64,000 nucleotides of DNA. Origin: Kocuria rosea (GTDB lineage Bacteria; Actinomycetota; Actinomycetes; Actinomycetales; Micrococcaceae). The position numbers and the translations under genes are program-made. Under the pieces are notes generated by a model. It did not search any database. It was not told the DNA's origin and saw nothing but the letters and a program-made list of their open reading frames with translations. The stretch spans positions 3,410,001 through 3,474,000 of the forward strand of contig NZ_CP035103.1 in assembly GCF_006094695.1 (NCBI RefSeq). The letters are read 5' to 3'. Shown one piece after another: positions 38,913 through 47,305 of the stretch (positions are counted from its first letter, which is position 1; each line of letters begins with the position of its first letter).

Positions 38913-40039
38913 GCGTTTCCCTGGGACTGCCCCGGCTGCGCAGCACCGGTCCGGGCCCCAGCGGCGCCCCGGCCGGGGCCGGGCTGATGGACCGCCACGG
39001 CCGCCGCGCCACCGACCTGCGACTGTCGGTGATCGACAAGTGCAATCTGCGCTGCACCTACTGCATGCCCGCCGGAGGTCTGCCCTGGCTGCCCGCCGCC
39101 CAGCTGATGACCCCCGCCGAGATCACCCGGATCGTCCACGTCGGGGTGACCGAGCTCGGGGTCACCGAGCTGCGCCTGACCGGCGGGGAACCCCTGGTCC
39201 GGGCCGACCTCGAGGACATCATCACCGGGATCCGTGCTACCCACCCGGACCTGCCGGTCTCGCTCACCACCAACGGCATCGGTCTGGCCGCCCGCGCCCA
39301 GGGCCTGGCCGAGGCCGGGCTGAGCCGGATCAACATCTCCCTGGACTCCCTGGACGCGGCGACCTTCCGCGCCCTGGCCCGCCGGGACCGCCTGGCGCAG
39401 GTGCTGGCCGGGGCCGAGGCGGCGGCCGCGGCCGGGCTGACCCCGGTGAAGATCAACGCGGTGCTGATGCGCGGGGTCAACGACCACGAGGCCCCCGACC
39501 TGCTCGCCTGGGCGCTGGCGCGCGGCTTCGCGCTGCGGTTCATCGAGCAGATGCCCCTGGACGCCGACCACGGCTGGACCCGGGCGGAGATGGTCACCGC
39601 CGCCGAGATCCGCCACCGGCTCGGTGAGCGGTACCGGCTGACCCCGCACCCGGGCCCGCGCGAGGGCGCCCCGGCCGAACTGTGGGACGTGCACCCCCGC
39701 ACCCCCACCCCGGACGAAACCCGGGCCGCCGGCGCCGGGGGCTCCGGTGGCGCACCGCTGGGCACGGTGGGGGTCATCGCCTCGGTCACCGAGCCCTTCT
39801 GCGGCGACTGCAAGCGGACCCGGATCACCGCCGAGGGCAGGATCCGGTCCTGCCTGTTCTCCCACGAGGAGGTCGAGCTGCTGCCGCTGCTGCGCACCGG
39901 TGCGACCGACGCCCAGCTGGCCGAGCGCTGGCGGGCCGCGATGTGGGCGAAACCGGCCGCCCACGGCATGGACCACGTAGGCCTGGACTCCTCCGACTAC
40001 GTCCAACCGGAACGCCCCATGAGCGCGATCGGCGGCTGA
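38909..40039 (+). CDS. moaA: GTP 3',8-cyclase of molybdopterin synthesis
   Basis: This 376-aa radical-SAM enzyme makes the first molybdopterin precursor from GTP. The SAM cluster motif is CNLRCTYC (Cys45, 49, 52). The second 4Fe-4S cluster is FCGDCKRTRITAEGRIRSC, and the protein ends with the required Gly-Gly (SAIGG). About 30 extra residues precede the core. It overlaps xdhC by 4 bp and so ties cofactor supply to dehydrogenase synthesis. The other moa genes are not in the window. Confidence 0.95.
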   Translation: MSVSLGLPRLRSTGPGPSGAPAGAGLMDRHGRRATDLRLSVIDKCNLRCTYCMPAGGLPWLPAAQLMTPAEITRIVHVGVTELGVTELRLTGGEPLVRADLEDIITGIRATHPDLPVSLTTNGIGLAARAQGLAEAGLSRINISLDSLDAATFRALARRDRLAQVLAGAEAAAAAGLTPVKINAVLMRGVNDHEAPDLLAWALARGFALRFIEQMPLDADHGWTRAEMVTAAEIRHRLGERYRLTPHPGPREGAPAELWDVHPRTPTPDETRAAGAGGSGGAPLGTVGVIASVTEPFCGDCKRTRITAEGRIRSCLFSHEEVELLPLLRTGATDAQLAERWRAAMWAKPAAHGMDHVGLDSSDYVQPERPMSAIGG

Positions 40040-40078
40040 CGCGCACCACGGGCCTCCCGACGCCGGGGGACCGGCTCG

Positions 40079-40984
40079 TCAGCCGCGGGGAGAACCGGCG
40101 CGGGGAGAGCCGGTGCGCCGGGGCAGCAGCCAGCCCGCCAGGACCACGGCTCCCGGCAGGGCCGAGATCAGGGCGAGCAGCCCGTAGCCGATCGAGATCG
40201 CGAAGCCGGTCCCGGCGGGCAGGCCGTGGGCCATCGCGGCCAGGGTGGTGATCCCCTCCCGCGGACCCCAGCCGCCCACCCCGACGGGCACGGACATCCC
40301 GGCGAGGCCCAGCACGGTGGTCCCCCACAGGTTCGCCAGGGTCTCCTGGGGTGCGGTGCGCACGGCCGCCAGCAGGAACAGCCCCTGGTAGCAGGCCCAG
40401 GCGAGCACGGACAGCGCCCAGACCCCGGCCCGGTCCCGCGCCGGGGCGCCGCTCGTGGAGCGCCAGGCGACGGCCCCGACGGCGAGCGCCCCGAGGCCGA
40501 GGGCCGCGGCGAGCCAGCCGCCGACCGCCAGGGCCGGGACGACCCCGGCCGCGAGGAGCACGGACGTCCCCGCCAGCCGTTCGCCCAGCACGGAGCCGCC
40601 GGCGCCGGGCCAGCTGTCGCCGCGCCGGCGGCGGCGCAGCACCCGCACGGCGTCCCCGGTCACACCCCCGGGCAGCAGCAGGTTGACGAGCCCGGACGCC
40701 CAGCACTCGCCCAGCGCCTCCCGGAAGCCGATCGGCGTGGCCCGGCTGCGGGCCACCAGCCGCCAGCGCTGGGCCTGGGCCGCGGTGGCCACGAGCCCGA
40801 CGCCCAGGGCGAGCGCCACCGTGGCGGGGGTGAGGATCCCGACGGCGCTGCGGACCGCGTCCGTGCCGAGCACGCGGAACAGCATGGCGAGGAGGACCAG
40901 CCCGGCCACCGCCTGCCCGGCGGCGAGCAGCACGCGGAGAACGGGCCGCCGCCGCGTGAGGGCGGGCGTGGTCTCGGCGGGCAT
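40079..40984 (-). CDS. Lysylphosphatidylglycerol synthase transmembrane-region-like protein (UPF0104)
   Basis: This 301-aa membrane protein has about 7-8 helices and the family block ECWASGLVNLLLPGGVTGDAVRV, then GTTVLGLAGMSVPVGVGGWGPREG. It equals the membrane (flippase-like) half of MprF without the aminoacyl-transferase half. Stand-alone members are linked to lipid flipping or to glycolipid and polyketide loci. It is divergent (94-bp gap) from a CDP-alcohol phosphatidyltransferase gene, which supports a lipid role. Substrate unknown. Confidence 0.82.
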   Translation of the reverse strand: MPAETTPALTRRRPVLRVLLAAGQAVAGLVLLAMLFRVLGTDAVRSAVGILTPATVALALGVGLVATAAQAQRWRLVARSRATPIGFREALGECWASGLVNLLLPGGVTGDAVRVLRRRRRGDSWPGAGGSVLGERLAGTSVLLAAGVVPALAVGGWLAAALGLGALAVGAVAWRSTSGAPARDRAGVWALSVLAWACYQGLFLLAAVRTAPQETLANLWGTTVLGLAGMSVPVGVGGWGPREGITTLAAMAHGLPAGTGFAISIGYGLLALISALPGAVVLAGWLLPRRTGSPRAGSPRG

Positions 40985-41078
40985 GGGCGCAGTCTAGCCA
41001 CCGCCCGCCGTCGCCCGGTTTGACGCGGCGGACCGGGCCCGCCCAGGATGAAGACCCCCCGACGCGGAAGGCGACCGC

Positions 41079-41846
41079 ATGCCCCTGGCCCGTTCCACCG
41101 GCCCGCACCCCTCGGCGCGCCGGGACGGTCTGCTCGCCTTCGTGGCGCTGGGCGGAGCCCTCGCGGCGCTCCTCCTCCTGGCGGACGCGCCGCTCCCCGT
41201 GCTGGTGTGCTCGGTGCTGCTGGGTCTCGCCGTGCTCGGCGCGGTGGTGCGCAGCACCGTGCGCCGCCGCGGCGAGCCCTACGGCCCGGCCGACCGGGTC
41301 ACCGTGGGCCGCTCCGTGCTCGTCGCCCTGGCCGCCGGGCTCCTGCCCGTGGGGCTGGCCCCGGTGCTGGGGCAGGACGGGGGCCGGCCCGCCGACGCCT
41401 GGTGCTGGGCCGTGTTCGCCGTCGCGCTGCCCGCGTGGCTGCTCGACGGGATCGACGGGTGGGTGGCGCGCCGCACCGGGACCGCCACGCGCGCCGGGGC
41501 CCGGTTCGACCAGGAGGTCGACGCCGTGCTGCTGCTCTTCCTCTCGGTGGCGGTCGCCGCCCGGATCGGGCTGCCGGAGGCGTGGTGGGTGGTGGTGATC
41601 GGCGCCCTGCGCTACCTCTTCCTGCTGGGTCTGCGGGTGCGCCCGGCGTGGCGCCGCGAGCTGCCCTTCTCCTCGTACCGGCGGGTGGTGGCGGGGATCC
41701 AGGGCGGCGTCCTGCTCGGCGCCCTGGTCCCGCTGATCCCGCTGCCGCTGGCCGTCACGGCGACCGTCGTGGCGCTCGTCCTGCTGCTGGTGTCCTTCGG
41801 CCGGGACGTGCTGTGGCTGGAGCGGTGCGCCCGCGGCCTCAGCTGA
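41079..41846 (+). CDS. CDP-alcohol phosphatidyltransferase family protein
   Basis: This 255-aa integral membrane enzyme has the full catalytic signature: DGIDGWVARR, then GARFDQEVDA, matching D-G-x2-A-R-x8-G-x3-D-x3-D. It should transfer a CDP-activated alcohol or lipid to a hydroxyl acceptor at the membrane. The fold has about six helices plus an N-terminal hydrophobic pair. The acceptor is unknown. Its last 8 bp overlap the convergent methyltransferase gene, and it diverges from the UPF0104 gene. Confidence 0.88.
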   Translation: MPLARSTGPHPSARRDGLLAFVALGGALAALLLLADAPLPVLVCSVLLGLAVLGAVVRSTVRRRGEPYGPADRVTVGRSVLVALAAGLLPVGLAPVLGQDGGRPADAWCWAVFAVALPAWLLDGIDGWVARRTGTATRAGARFDQEVDAVLLLFLSVAVAARIGLPEAWWVVVIGALRYLFLLGLRVRPAWRRELPFSSYRRVVAGIQGGVLLGALVPLIPLPLAVTATVVALVLLLVSFGRDVLWLERCARGLS

Positions 41847-42705
41847 CGGGCGGCAGGCCGAGCACGTCCGCGTGCCCCACGGTGGCCCGCAGCCGGCCGC
41901 GGGCGCAGTCCACCAGGCGGGTCCGCAGCCAGGCGTGGGCCTCGGCCGTGAGGTCCGGGCGGTGCTCCACGGCGGCGTCCGCGCGGTCGGCGAGGAACCG
42001 CTCCAGGAGGGGCCGGGCCCACGCCTGGTCGGAGATCCACCAGGGGGTGGGCGTCACGTCCACGACCATGCCGCGCTCCTGCAGGGCCTCCGCGGCCAGC
42101 CGCACGGCGTCGGTCCCGGCGAGCTCGCCGCGGTGCTGGTGGTCCTCGAAGGCCCCCAGCACCGAGGGGTCCAGGTGGTGGGGCGGGTCGAGGAGGACCT
42201 CGCCGTCGACGGTCAGGGCGAGGAGCGCCGGGACGGCCTCCTCGGAGAGCACCCGGGCCAGGTCCCGGAGCTGCTGCCGGGTCAGGAGGTCGAGCAGGGC
42301 GGAGCACGTCACGAGCCGGCGGGCCGCCGGGTGCTCCGCGAGCACTCGGCCGAGCTCCTCGACCCCGGCGAGGACGGGCACGACGTCGGCCCCCTCCGCC
42401 CGGGCGGCGGCCACGGCCTGGTCGAGCAGCTCGCGGTCGTGGTCGAGCAGGATCCAGCGCTGGGGGCCGGGGAGGTGCCGGGCGAGCCAGGCCCGGTTCG
42501 CGCCCGTCCCGGCGCCGAGGTCCACCACCACGACCGGCTCGGTGTCCGCGGCGCCGGGGGCCGCGGCCGGCGGCAGCTGCTCCCAGTGCCGCACGATGCG
42601 GGCGATCAGCGGCAGGGAGTCCTCGCGGGCCGCGGCGTCGGCGGGCTCCCGCAGGGCCAGCCAGTCGCCGGCGACGGGACGGTCGGGGGCGGAGTGGTTC
42701 GTCAT
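41839..42705 (-). CDS. Class I SAM-dependent methyltransferase
   Basis: This 288-aa protein has the SAM motif I VVVVDLGAGTGANRAWLA and an acidic motif II (WILLDHDREL). Later hydrophobic strands are ALLALTVDGEV and VVDVTPTPWW. The substrate is unknown. AGGAG precedes the ATG at 42705, which overlaps the stop of the upstream glycosyltransferase gene by 4 bp. It is the last gene of the four-gene minus-strand operon (dehydrogenase, PTPS-like, glycosyltransferase, methyltransferase) and could methylate the glycosylated product. Confidence 0.85.
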   Translation of the reverse strand: MTNHSAPDRPVAGDWLALREPADAAAREDSLPLIARIVRHWEQLPPAAAPGAADTEPVVVVDLGAGTGANRAWLARHLPGPQRWILLDHDRELLDQAVAAARAEGADVVPVLAGVEELGRVLAEHPAARRLVTCSALLDLLTRQQLRDLARVLSEEAVPALLALTVDGEVLLDPPHHLDPSVLGAFEDHQHRGELAGTDAVRLAAEALQERGMVVDVTPTPWWISDQAWARPLLERFLADRADAAVEHRPDLTAEAHAWLRTRLVDCARGRLRATVGHADVLGLPPVS

Positions 42706-43886
42706 GACGGTCTCCTGGTGCGGTCGTGGTCGTGGTCGGGGTCGGGACTGCGCCCGAGGGGATCGGACGGGTCGAGGGGCGGGTCGAGGTGCGGGCCGAT
42801 CGCCGCGAGGACGTCGCGGGCGGTGTCCGTCCAGCTGCGCAGGCGGTCGCGGCGGACCAGTGCGGCGGCCCGCCACTGCGCGCGCAGGGCGGGGTCGGTC
42901 AGCCAGTCGCGCAGCACCGCGGTCCAGGCGGACGGGTCGGCGAGGTCGAGGGCGGCACCGGCCCGGAGGCCGGCGCCGGGCGGAACACCGGTGTCGGGCG
43001 CACCCCGGGGCCCCGGCGTGCCGTCGAGGGCCTCGACCGCACCGGTGCCGGCCGCGACCACCGCGGGCACGCCGTGGGCGAGCGCCTCGGTGACGACCAT
43101 GCCGTAGGTCTCGGTCGTGGAGGGCAGCAGCAGCAGGTCGGTGCGCGCCCACTGCCGGGCCAGCGCGGCGCCCTCGAGGGGACCGGGGCAGCGCACGCGC
43201 CCCGGATCGGGGAGGTCCCGGACTGCCGCACGCAGGGTGCGGACGTGCCCGGGGTCGCCCTCGGGGCCGACGAGGTCGAGGGTCCAGGCGAGGGCGGTCA
43301 GCGGCGCGAGGGCCTCCAGCAGGAGGCCCTGATTCTTGCGCGGGGTCAGGGACGCCAGACAGGTCAGCCGCGGCGGGCGCGACCCCGCGGCCACCGGTCC
43401 GCGCTCGGCCCCCGGCTCGGCCACGACGGCGTCCGCGGTGCCGTAGCGGCGGAGGAGGTCGCGGGCCGCCCAGGCGCTGGGCGCCAGCACGCCGGTGGCG
43501 GCGGCGAGAGCGGTCGCCTCCCGCCGGGCGAGCTCCGTGGCGGCCGCGGGCTCCAGCCCGGTCTCGGCGGGCAGGGGCAGGTGCACGAGCAGGTGCACGG
43601 GCACCCCGGAGCGCACGGCGTCGTCGACCGCCTCCGGTGCCGCGCACCCCACGAGGCCGTCGAGGACGACCGCCCGCCCGGGGGCCGGTGCGCCCAGCGC
43701 GCGCCGCAGCCGGGCCCGGGCGGCACCGTCCGGCGCGGGCCAGCACCCGGCCACCGGCACGAGCCGGGCCGGGCGCCCCAGGGCGTCCAGCGCCGCCACG
43801 AGCCGGCGGTCGTAGAGCGAGCCGCCGGTGGGCCGCCCGCCGTCGTCGGGCACCACCACGTCGATGCCCGCGCGCGCGGTGCTCAC
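42702..43886 (-). CDS. Family 4 glycosyltransferase
   Basis: This 394-aa GT-B enzyme has GVLAPSAWAARDL, the typical LASLTPRKNQGLLLEA and the C-terminal E-x7-E motif in STTETYGMVVTEALAHG. No signal peptide or membrane helix is seen. Sugar donor and acceptor are unknown. The GTG start at 43886 overlaps the PTPS-like stop (GTGA), and its own stop overlaps the methyltransferase start. The Arg/Asp-rich C-terminal tail (DPDHDHDRTRR) is a likely disordered end. Confidence 0.88.
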   Translation of the reverse strand: MSTARAGIDVVVPDDGGRPTGGSLYDRRLVAALDALGRPARLVPVAGCWPAPDGAARARLRRALGAPAPGRAVVLDGLVGCAAPEAVDDAVRSGVPVHLLVHLPLPAETGLEPAAATELARREATALAAATGVLAPSAWAARDLLRRYGTADAVVAEPGAERGPVAAGSRPPRLTCLASLTPRKNQGLLLEALAPLTALAWTLDLVGPEGDPGHVRTLRAAVRDLPDPGRVRCPGPLEGAALARQWARTDLLLLPSTTETYGMVVTEALAHGVPAVVAAGTGAVEALDGTPGPRGAPDTGVPPGAGLRAGAALDLADPSAWTAVLRDWLTDPALRAQWRAAALVRRDRLRSWTDTARDVLAAIGPHLDPPLDPSDPLGRSPDPDHDHDRTRRPS

Positions 43887-44302
43887 CGGGCGGGGGCGGG
43901 CCCGCCGCGCTCGCTGAGCACGGGCAGCTCGAGGGTGTAGGAGGCCCAGGCGTCGGGGGTCTCCCGGAGGGTCACGGTCAGCCGCTCGAGCCCTTCGACG
44001 AACGCCGCCCCCGCCGCGAGCCGCTCGGCGACGTACTGGGCCAGGACCTCCGTGGTGGACAGCCGCCCCGCGAAGTCCGGGTGCTCGTCGAGGTTGCGGT
44101 AGCGCAGCCCGTCGAGGACGCCCGCGAGCAGGTCGTTGGCCACGCCGATGTCCATGACCACCCCGTGCTCGTCGAGGACCGGCCGGGACCAGGTGGTCTC
44201 CACCACGTAGGTGGCCCCGTGCAGGTTCTGGGCGGGGCCGAAGAACGGGTCCGGCAGGCTGTGGGCGATCATCATGTGGTCTCGGACGGTCAGGGTGAAC
44301 AC
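43883..44302 (-). CDS. 6-pyruvoyl-tetrahydropterin synthase-like protein with altered active site
   Basis: This 139-aa protein has the T-fold of PTPS/QueD: MIAHSLPDPFFGPAQNLHGATY, VVMDIGVANDLLAGVLDGL, LSTTEVLAQYVAERL and TLRETPDAWASYTLEL. By manual alignment to QueD, two zinc His are kept (His14, His28). The third (HGH) is Ala30, the catalytic Cys is Ala24, and the Asp-His pair appears to be Arg-Tyr (GLRYRNLDE). The late Glu is kept. It may bind a pterin or another ligand without the classic chemistry. It lies between a dehydrogenase and a glycosyltransferase gene, overlapping the latter. Confidence 0.8.
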   Translation of the reverse strand: MFTLTVRDHMMIAHSLPDPFFGPAQNLHGATYVVETTWSRPVLDEHGVVMDIGVANDLLAGVLDGLRYRNLDEHPDFAGRLSTTEVLAQYVAERLAAGAAFVEGLERLTVTLRETPDAWASYTLELPVLSERGGPAPAR

Positions 44303-44329
44303 GGAGCTCCTCGGGTCGGTGGGGGGCGG

Positions 44330-45337
44330 TCAGTCGTAGTGCACCACGTGGCACAGGACGTCCGGGGCTCCTGCGGCGAGCCGTGCCATCGTGGCGGGCA
44401 GCTCCTCGAACGAGGAGCTCCCGGAGAGCAGGGCGTCGAAGCGGGGGTCCCGGAGGGCGTCCAGCGCGGTGGCGAGCCGGTCGGCGGTCGTGCGGCGGGC
44501 CCGGCGGGCGGGGGCGACGACGCCCACCTGGCTGGCGCGCAGCTGGAGCCGGCGGGCGTGGAAGTCGGCGCCGAGCGGGACGGCAGGGTCCTCGTCGCCG
44601 TACCAGGACAGCTCGATCAGCTCCCCCTCGTCGCCGAGCAGCTCGAGCCCCCGCGCCAGGCCGGCGGCGGTGGAGGAGGCGTGCAGGACGACGTCGCACT
44701 CCCCCGCGGCGTCCTCCGGCAGCACGTGCTCCACGCCGAGCCGGGCCGCGAGCCCCCCGCGGGACGGCTGCGGGTCCACGAGCTGCAGCCGGGCCAGCGG
44801 GAAGCGGGCCAGCAGCGCGGCCGTGCACGCGCCGATCATCCCGGCGCCGACCACGGCCACGCGGTCCCCGAAGCGGGGCGCGGCCTCCCACAGCGCGTTG
44901 ACGGCCGTCTCCACCGAGCCCGCGAGCACCGCGCGCCCGGAGGGGACGTCGTCGGGCACCGGGGTCACGGCGGAGGCCGGGAGCACGTAGCGGTCCTGGT
45001 GGGGGTGGAGGCTGAAGACCCGCCGGCCCACCAGGTCCTCCGGCCCCTGCTCCACGACGCCCACGGAGAGGTAGCCGTACTTCACGGGGCCGGGGAAGTC
45101 CCCCTCCTGGTACGGGGCGCGCATCCGCCCGTGCACGCGCGCCGGGACGAGGCCGCGGTGGACGAGCGACTCGGTGCCGCGGCTGACCCCGGAGCGCAGC
45201 GCCCGCACCAGGACGTCCTCGGGGCCCGGGACGGGCAGCTCCGCGGTGCGCAGCTCTCCCCGGCCGGGCTCCACGGTCCAGTAGGCGCGGCCGGTGCGGG
45301 GGTCCTCCGGCGGGGCGGGGTGAGCGGCGTCGGTCAT
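44330..45337 (-). CDS. MDR-superfamily dehydrogenase lacking the usual zinc-site cysteine
   Basis: This 335-aa medium-chain dehydrogenase/reductase has the NAD(P) motif VAVVGAGMIGACTAALL and an N-terminal GroES-like part. Where zinc alcohol dehydrogenases have GICGTD, it has SGVSRGTESLVHRG, as in relatives of bacteriochlorophyllide 2-desacetyl-2-hydroxyethyl dehydrogenase. It therefore probably acts without catalytic zinc. It is first gene of the minus-strand operon, 27 bp upstream of the PTPS-like gene. I use the ATG at 45337; the frame is open upstream without similarity. Confidence 0.85.
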   Translation of the reverse strand: MTDAAHPAPPEDPRTGRAYWTVEPGRGELRTAELPVPGPEDVLVRALRSGVSRGTESLVHRGLVPARVHGRMRAPYQEGDFPGPVKYGYLSVGVVEQGPEDLVGRRVFSLHPHQDRYVLPASAVTPVPDDVPSGRAVLAGSVETAVNALWEAAPRFGDRVAVVGAGMIGACTAALLARFPLARLQLVDPQPSRGGLAARLGVEHVLPEDAAGECDVVLHASSTAAGLARGLELLGDEGELIELSWYGDEDPAVPLGADFHARRLQLRASQVGVVAPARRARRTTADRLATALDALRDPRFDALLSGSSSFEELPATMARLAAGAPDVLCHVVHYD

Positions 45338-45452
45338 GGTCCCATTGTGTCCTGACGGCCGCGCCGCGCCACCGGGTGACCACGGCGCGCCCCCGTGACC
45401 CCCGTGCCCCCGGCCGACCACGCCGCCGCGGGGTCGGCCGGGCGCTGCCGGG

Positions 45453-45923
45453 TCAGCCGGGCGCCCCGTGGTCGGCCGGCGGGGAGCGGACGTCGCCGGG
45501 CTCCTCGTGCAGCTCGGCGAGCGCCCGGCGCAGCGCGGCATAGCGCCGCGCCCCGAGCCGGCGCCGCCACTGCTCCTCCACCTCGGCGACCACCCCGGCC
45601 GCCACCGCCTGGGCGGCCCGGCCGCGCTCGGCGACGCTCACGAGCCGCGCCCGGGCGTCGGCGGGATCGGGGCGCCGCTCCACGTACCCCTCCTCCTCCA
45701 GGGCCTGGACGAGGAGGCTGGCCGTCTGCTTGGTGACCCGGGCCTGCTCCGCCAGCTGCACCGTGCGGGTGCCGCCCGGGCCGATGCGCTGGAAGATCCG
45801 GGCCTGCGCGTAGGAGAGGTCCGCGAAGCCGGCGGCGTGCAGGGCCTCGACCACCCGGATCTCCATGTCCCGGTACGGGTAGTACAGCAGCAGCCCGGTG
45901 TTGGTCCTCGCGTCCTCGTGCAT
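45453..45923 (-). CDS. MarR-family transcriptional regulator
   Basis: This 156-aa winged-helix protein has the HTH block TVQLAEQARVTKQTASLLVQALEEEGYVERRPDPADARARL. Read in pieces, this gives recognition helix KQTASLLVQAL and wing RRPDPADAR. It should act as a dimer and repressor. AAGGGG lies before the ATG at 45923; GTG two codons earlier is possible. It is divergent from the DinB-type gene with a perfect 15-bp palindrome between them, its likely operator. Confidence 0.88.
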   Translation of the reverse strand: MHEDARTNTGLLLYYPYRDMEIRVVEALHAAGFADLSYAQARIFQRIGPGGTRTVQLAEQARVTKQTASLLVQALEEEGYVERRPDPADARARLVSVAERGRAAQAVAAGVVAEVEEQWRRRLGARRYAALRRALAELHEEPGDVRSPPADHGAPG

Positions 45924-45965
45924 GCCCACCCCTTGACAGCCTGGCCGTCGCCGCCGGAAAATTCA

Positions 45966-45980
45966 GTCAGGAAACCTGAC
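45966..45980. promoter_or_regulatory. Probable MarR operator
   Basis: GTCAGGAAACCTGAC has six-base arms around a 3-bp centre and lies in the 75-bp gap between the divergent MarR and DinB-type genes, just upstream of the TTGGAGGAG ribosome site of the latter. Confidence 0.6.
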
Positions 45981-45998
45981 CATTTGGAGGAGATTATC

Positions 45999-46646
45999 AT
46001 GGACCGCGACGCCATCTGGGACGCCGTCCACCGGGAGCGGTCCGCGCTGGCGGACCTGCTCGAGACGCTCCGCCCCGAGGAGTGGGACCACCCCACCCTC
46101 TGCTCGGGATGGGCGGTGCGGGACGTCGCGGCCCACGTCATCGCCTCGCCCCAGGTCGGTCTCGCCGATCTCGTCCCGGCCCTGTGGCGGGGCCGCGGGG
46201 ACTACAACCGCGCCCTGTACCTGGACGCCCGGGCCCGCGGTCGCCGGCCGGTCGAGTCGATCCTCGCCGACTACCGCCGCCTGGACGGCTCGAGGCGCCA
46301 CCCGCCGGGCACGACCGTCCGCGAGCCGCTGCTGGACGTCCTGGTCCACACCCAGGACATCGTCCTGCCCCTGGGCCGGCACCACGCCATGCCCCCGGAG
46401 GCCGCGCGCACGGCCGCCGACCGGGTGTGGTCCATGCCGTTCCCGTTCCGGGCGCGCCGGAGACTGCGCGGGGTGACGCTGACCGCAACCGACGTCGACT
46501 GGCGCGCCGGCAGCGGCCCCGAGGTCCGAGGCGCCATCGACGCGCTCCTGCTGCTGCTGACCGGCCGCACCGCGGCGCTGGACCGGCTCGAGGGGCCCGG
46601 CCTCGACGTCGTGGGAGCGGGCCCGGGAGCCTCCCGCCGCTCTTGA
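45999..46646 (+). CDS. DinB/mycothiol-dependent maleylpyruvate isomerase-type protein
   Basis: This 215-aa protein has the actinobacterial TIGR03083-like pattern: ERSALADLLETLRPEEWDHPTLCSGW shown in part (PEEWDHPTLCSGW), then AVRDVAAHVIAS and a middle His in LLDVLVHTQDI, giving a probable metal triad in a four-helix bundle. Such enzymes use mycothiol or bind metals, often in stress or detoxification. TTGGAGGAG precedes the ATG. The divergent MarR gene and its operator suggest it is the regulator's target. Confidence 0.82.
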   Translation: MDRDAIWDAVHRERSALADLLETLRPEEWDHPTLCSGWAVRDVAAHVIASPQVGLADLVPALWRGRGDYNRALYLDARARGRRPVESILADYRRLDGSRRHPPGTTVREPLLDVLVHTQDIVLPLGRHHAMPPEAARTAADRVWSMPFPFRARRRLRGVTLTATDVDWRAGSGPEVRGAIDALLLLLTGRTAALDRLEGPGLDVVGAGPGASRRS

Positions 46647-46719
46647 CACCTCGCCGCGGCGGCGGGGACGCTGGTGGAGGCGGCGTCCGCCGTCACCTCC
46701 CCCGTCCCCGAGGTGACCC

Positions 46720-47253
46720 ATGGTCCAGCGCATCCTCTTCCTGCACGGTGCCGGGCCCCAGCCCCGCACCGGCGACAACCCGGTGCTCGAGGCCGTGCGG
46801 CGGCAGTGGCCCGATGCCGACCTCGTGGCCCCGGACCTCCCGAGCCCGGAGGACCCCGACCCGGACCAGTGGCAGGAGGCGATCGGCCGGGCCGTCCGCG
46901 CCATCCCGGACGAGCCCTGGGTGATCGTGGGCCACTCCCTCGGCGGGTCCGAGGCCCTGCGCTTCCTCTGCCACCGGATCCCCACCCTGCTGCAGCGCGT
47001 CGTGACCGTGGCGGCCCCGTGCTGGTGCCCGGAGCACCCGGACGTGGAGGAGCAGGGCTTCGCCCTGCCCTCCACCGTGGGCCGGAAGCTCGCCGACCTC
47101 GAGATCGTCGTGGTCCACGCCGAGGACGACGACGTGGTGCCCCCCGCCCACGCGCGCTGCCTCACCGAGCGGCTGCCCTCGGCCCAGCTCGTGCTGCTCC
47201 CCTCCGGTGGGCACCTGCCGACGTCCTGGACGGACCGGGGTCTCATTGCGTGA
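46720..47253 (+). CDS. RBBP9/YdeN-family alpha/beta hydrolase
   Basis: This 177-aa serine hydrolase begins RILFLHGAGPQP, has the nucleophile elbow VGHSLGGSEAL, a late Asp in VVVHAEDDDVVP and a His in LPSGGHLP. It matches the RBBP9/YdeN group in length and motifs. Substrate is unknown. It is followed after 52 bp by a secreted serine hydrolase gene on the same strand. Confidence 0.88.
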   Translation: MVQRILFLHGAGPQPRTGDNPVLEAVRRQWPDADLVAPDLPSPEDPDPDQWQEAIGRAVRAIPDEPWVIVGHSLGGSEALRFLCHRIPTLLQRVVTVAAPCWCPEHPDVEEQGFALPSTVGRKLADLEIVVVHAEDDDVVPPAHARCLTERLPSAQLVLLPSGGHLPTSWTDRGLIA

Positions 47254-47305
47254 GCCGGACCCGCCCGGCTCGGCAGGACGGCCGCCGTGCGAGAGCATGG
47301 GCACC

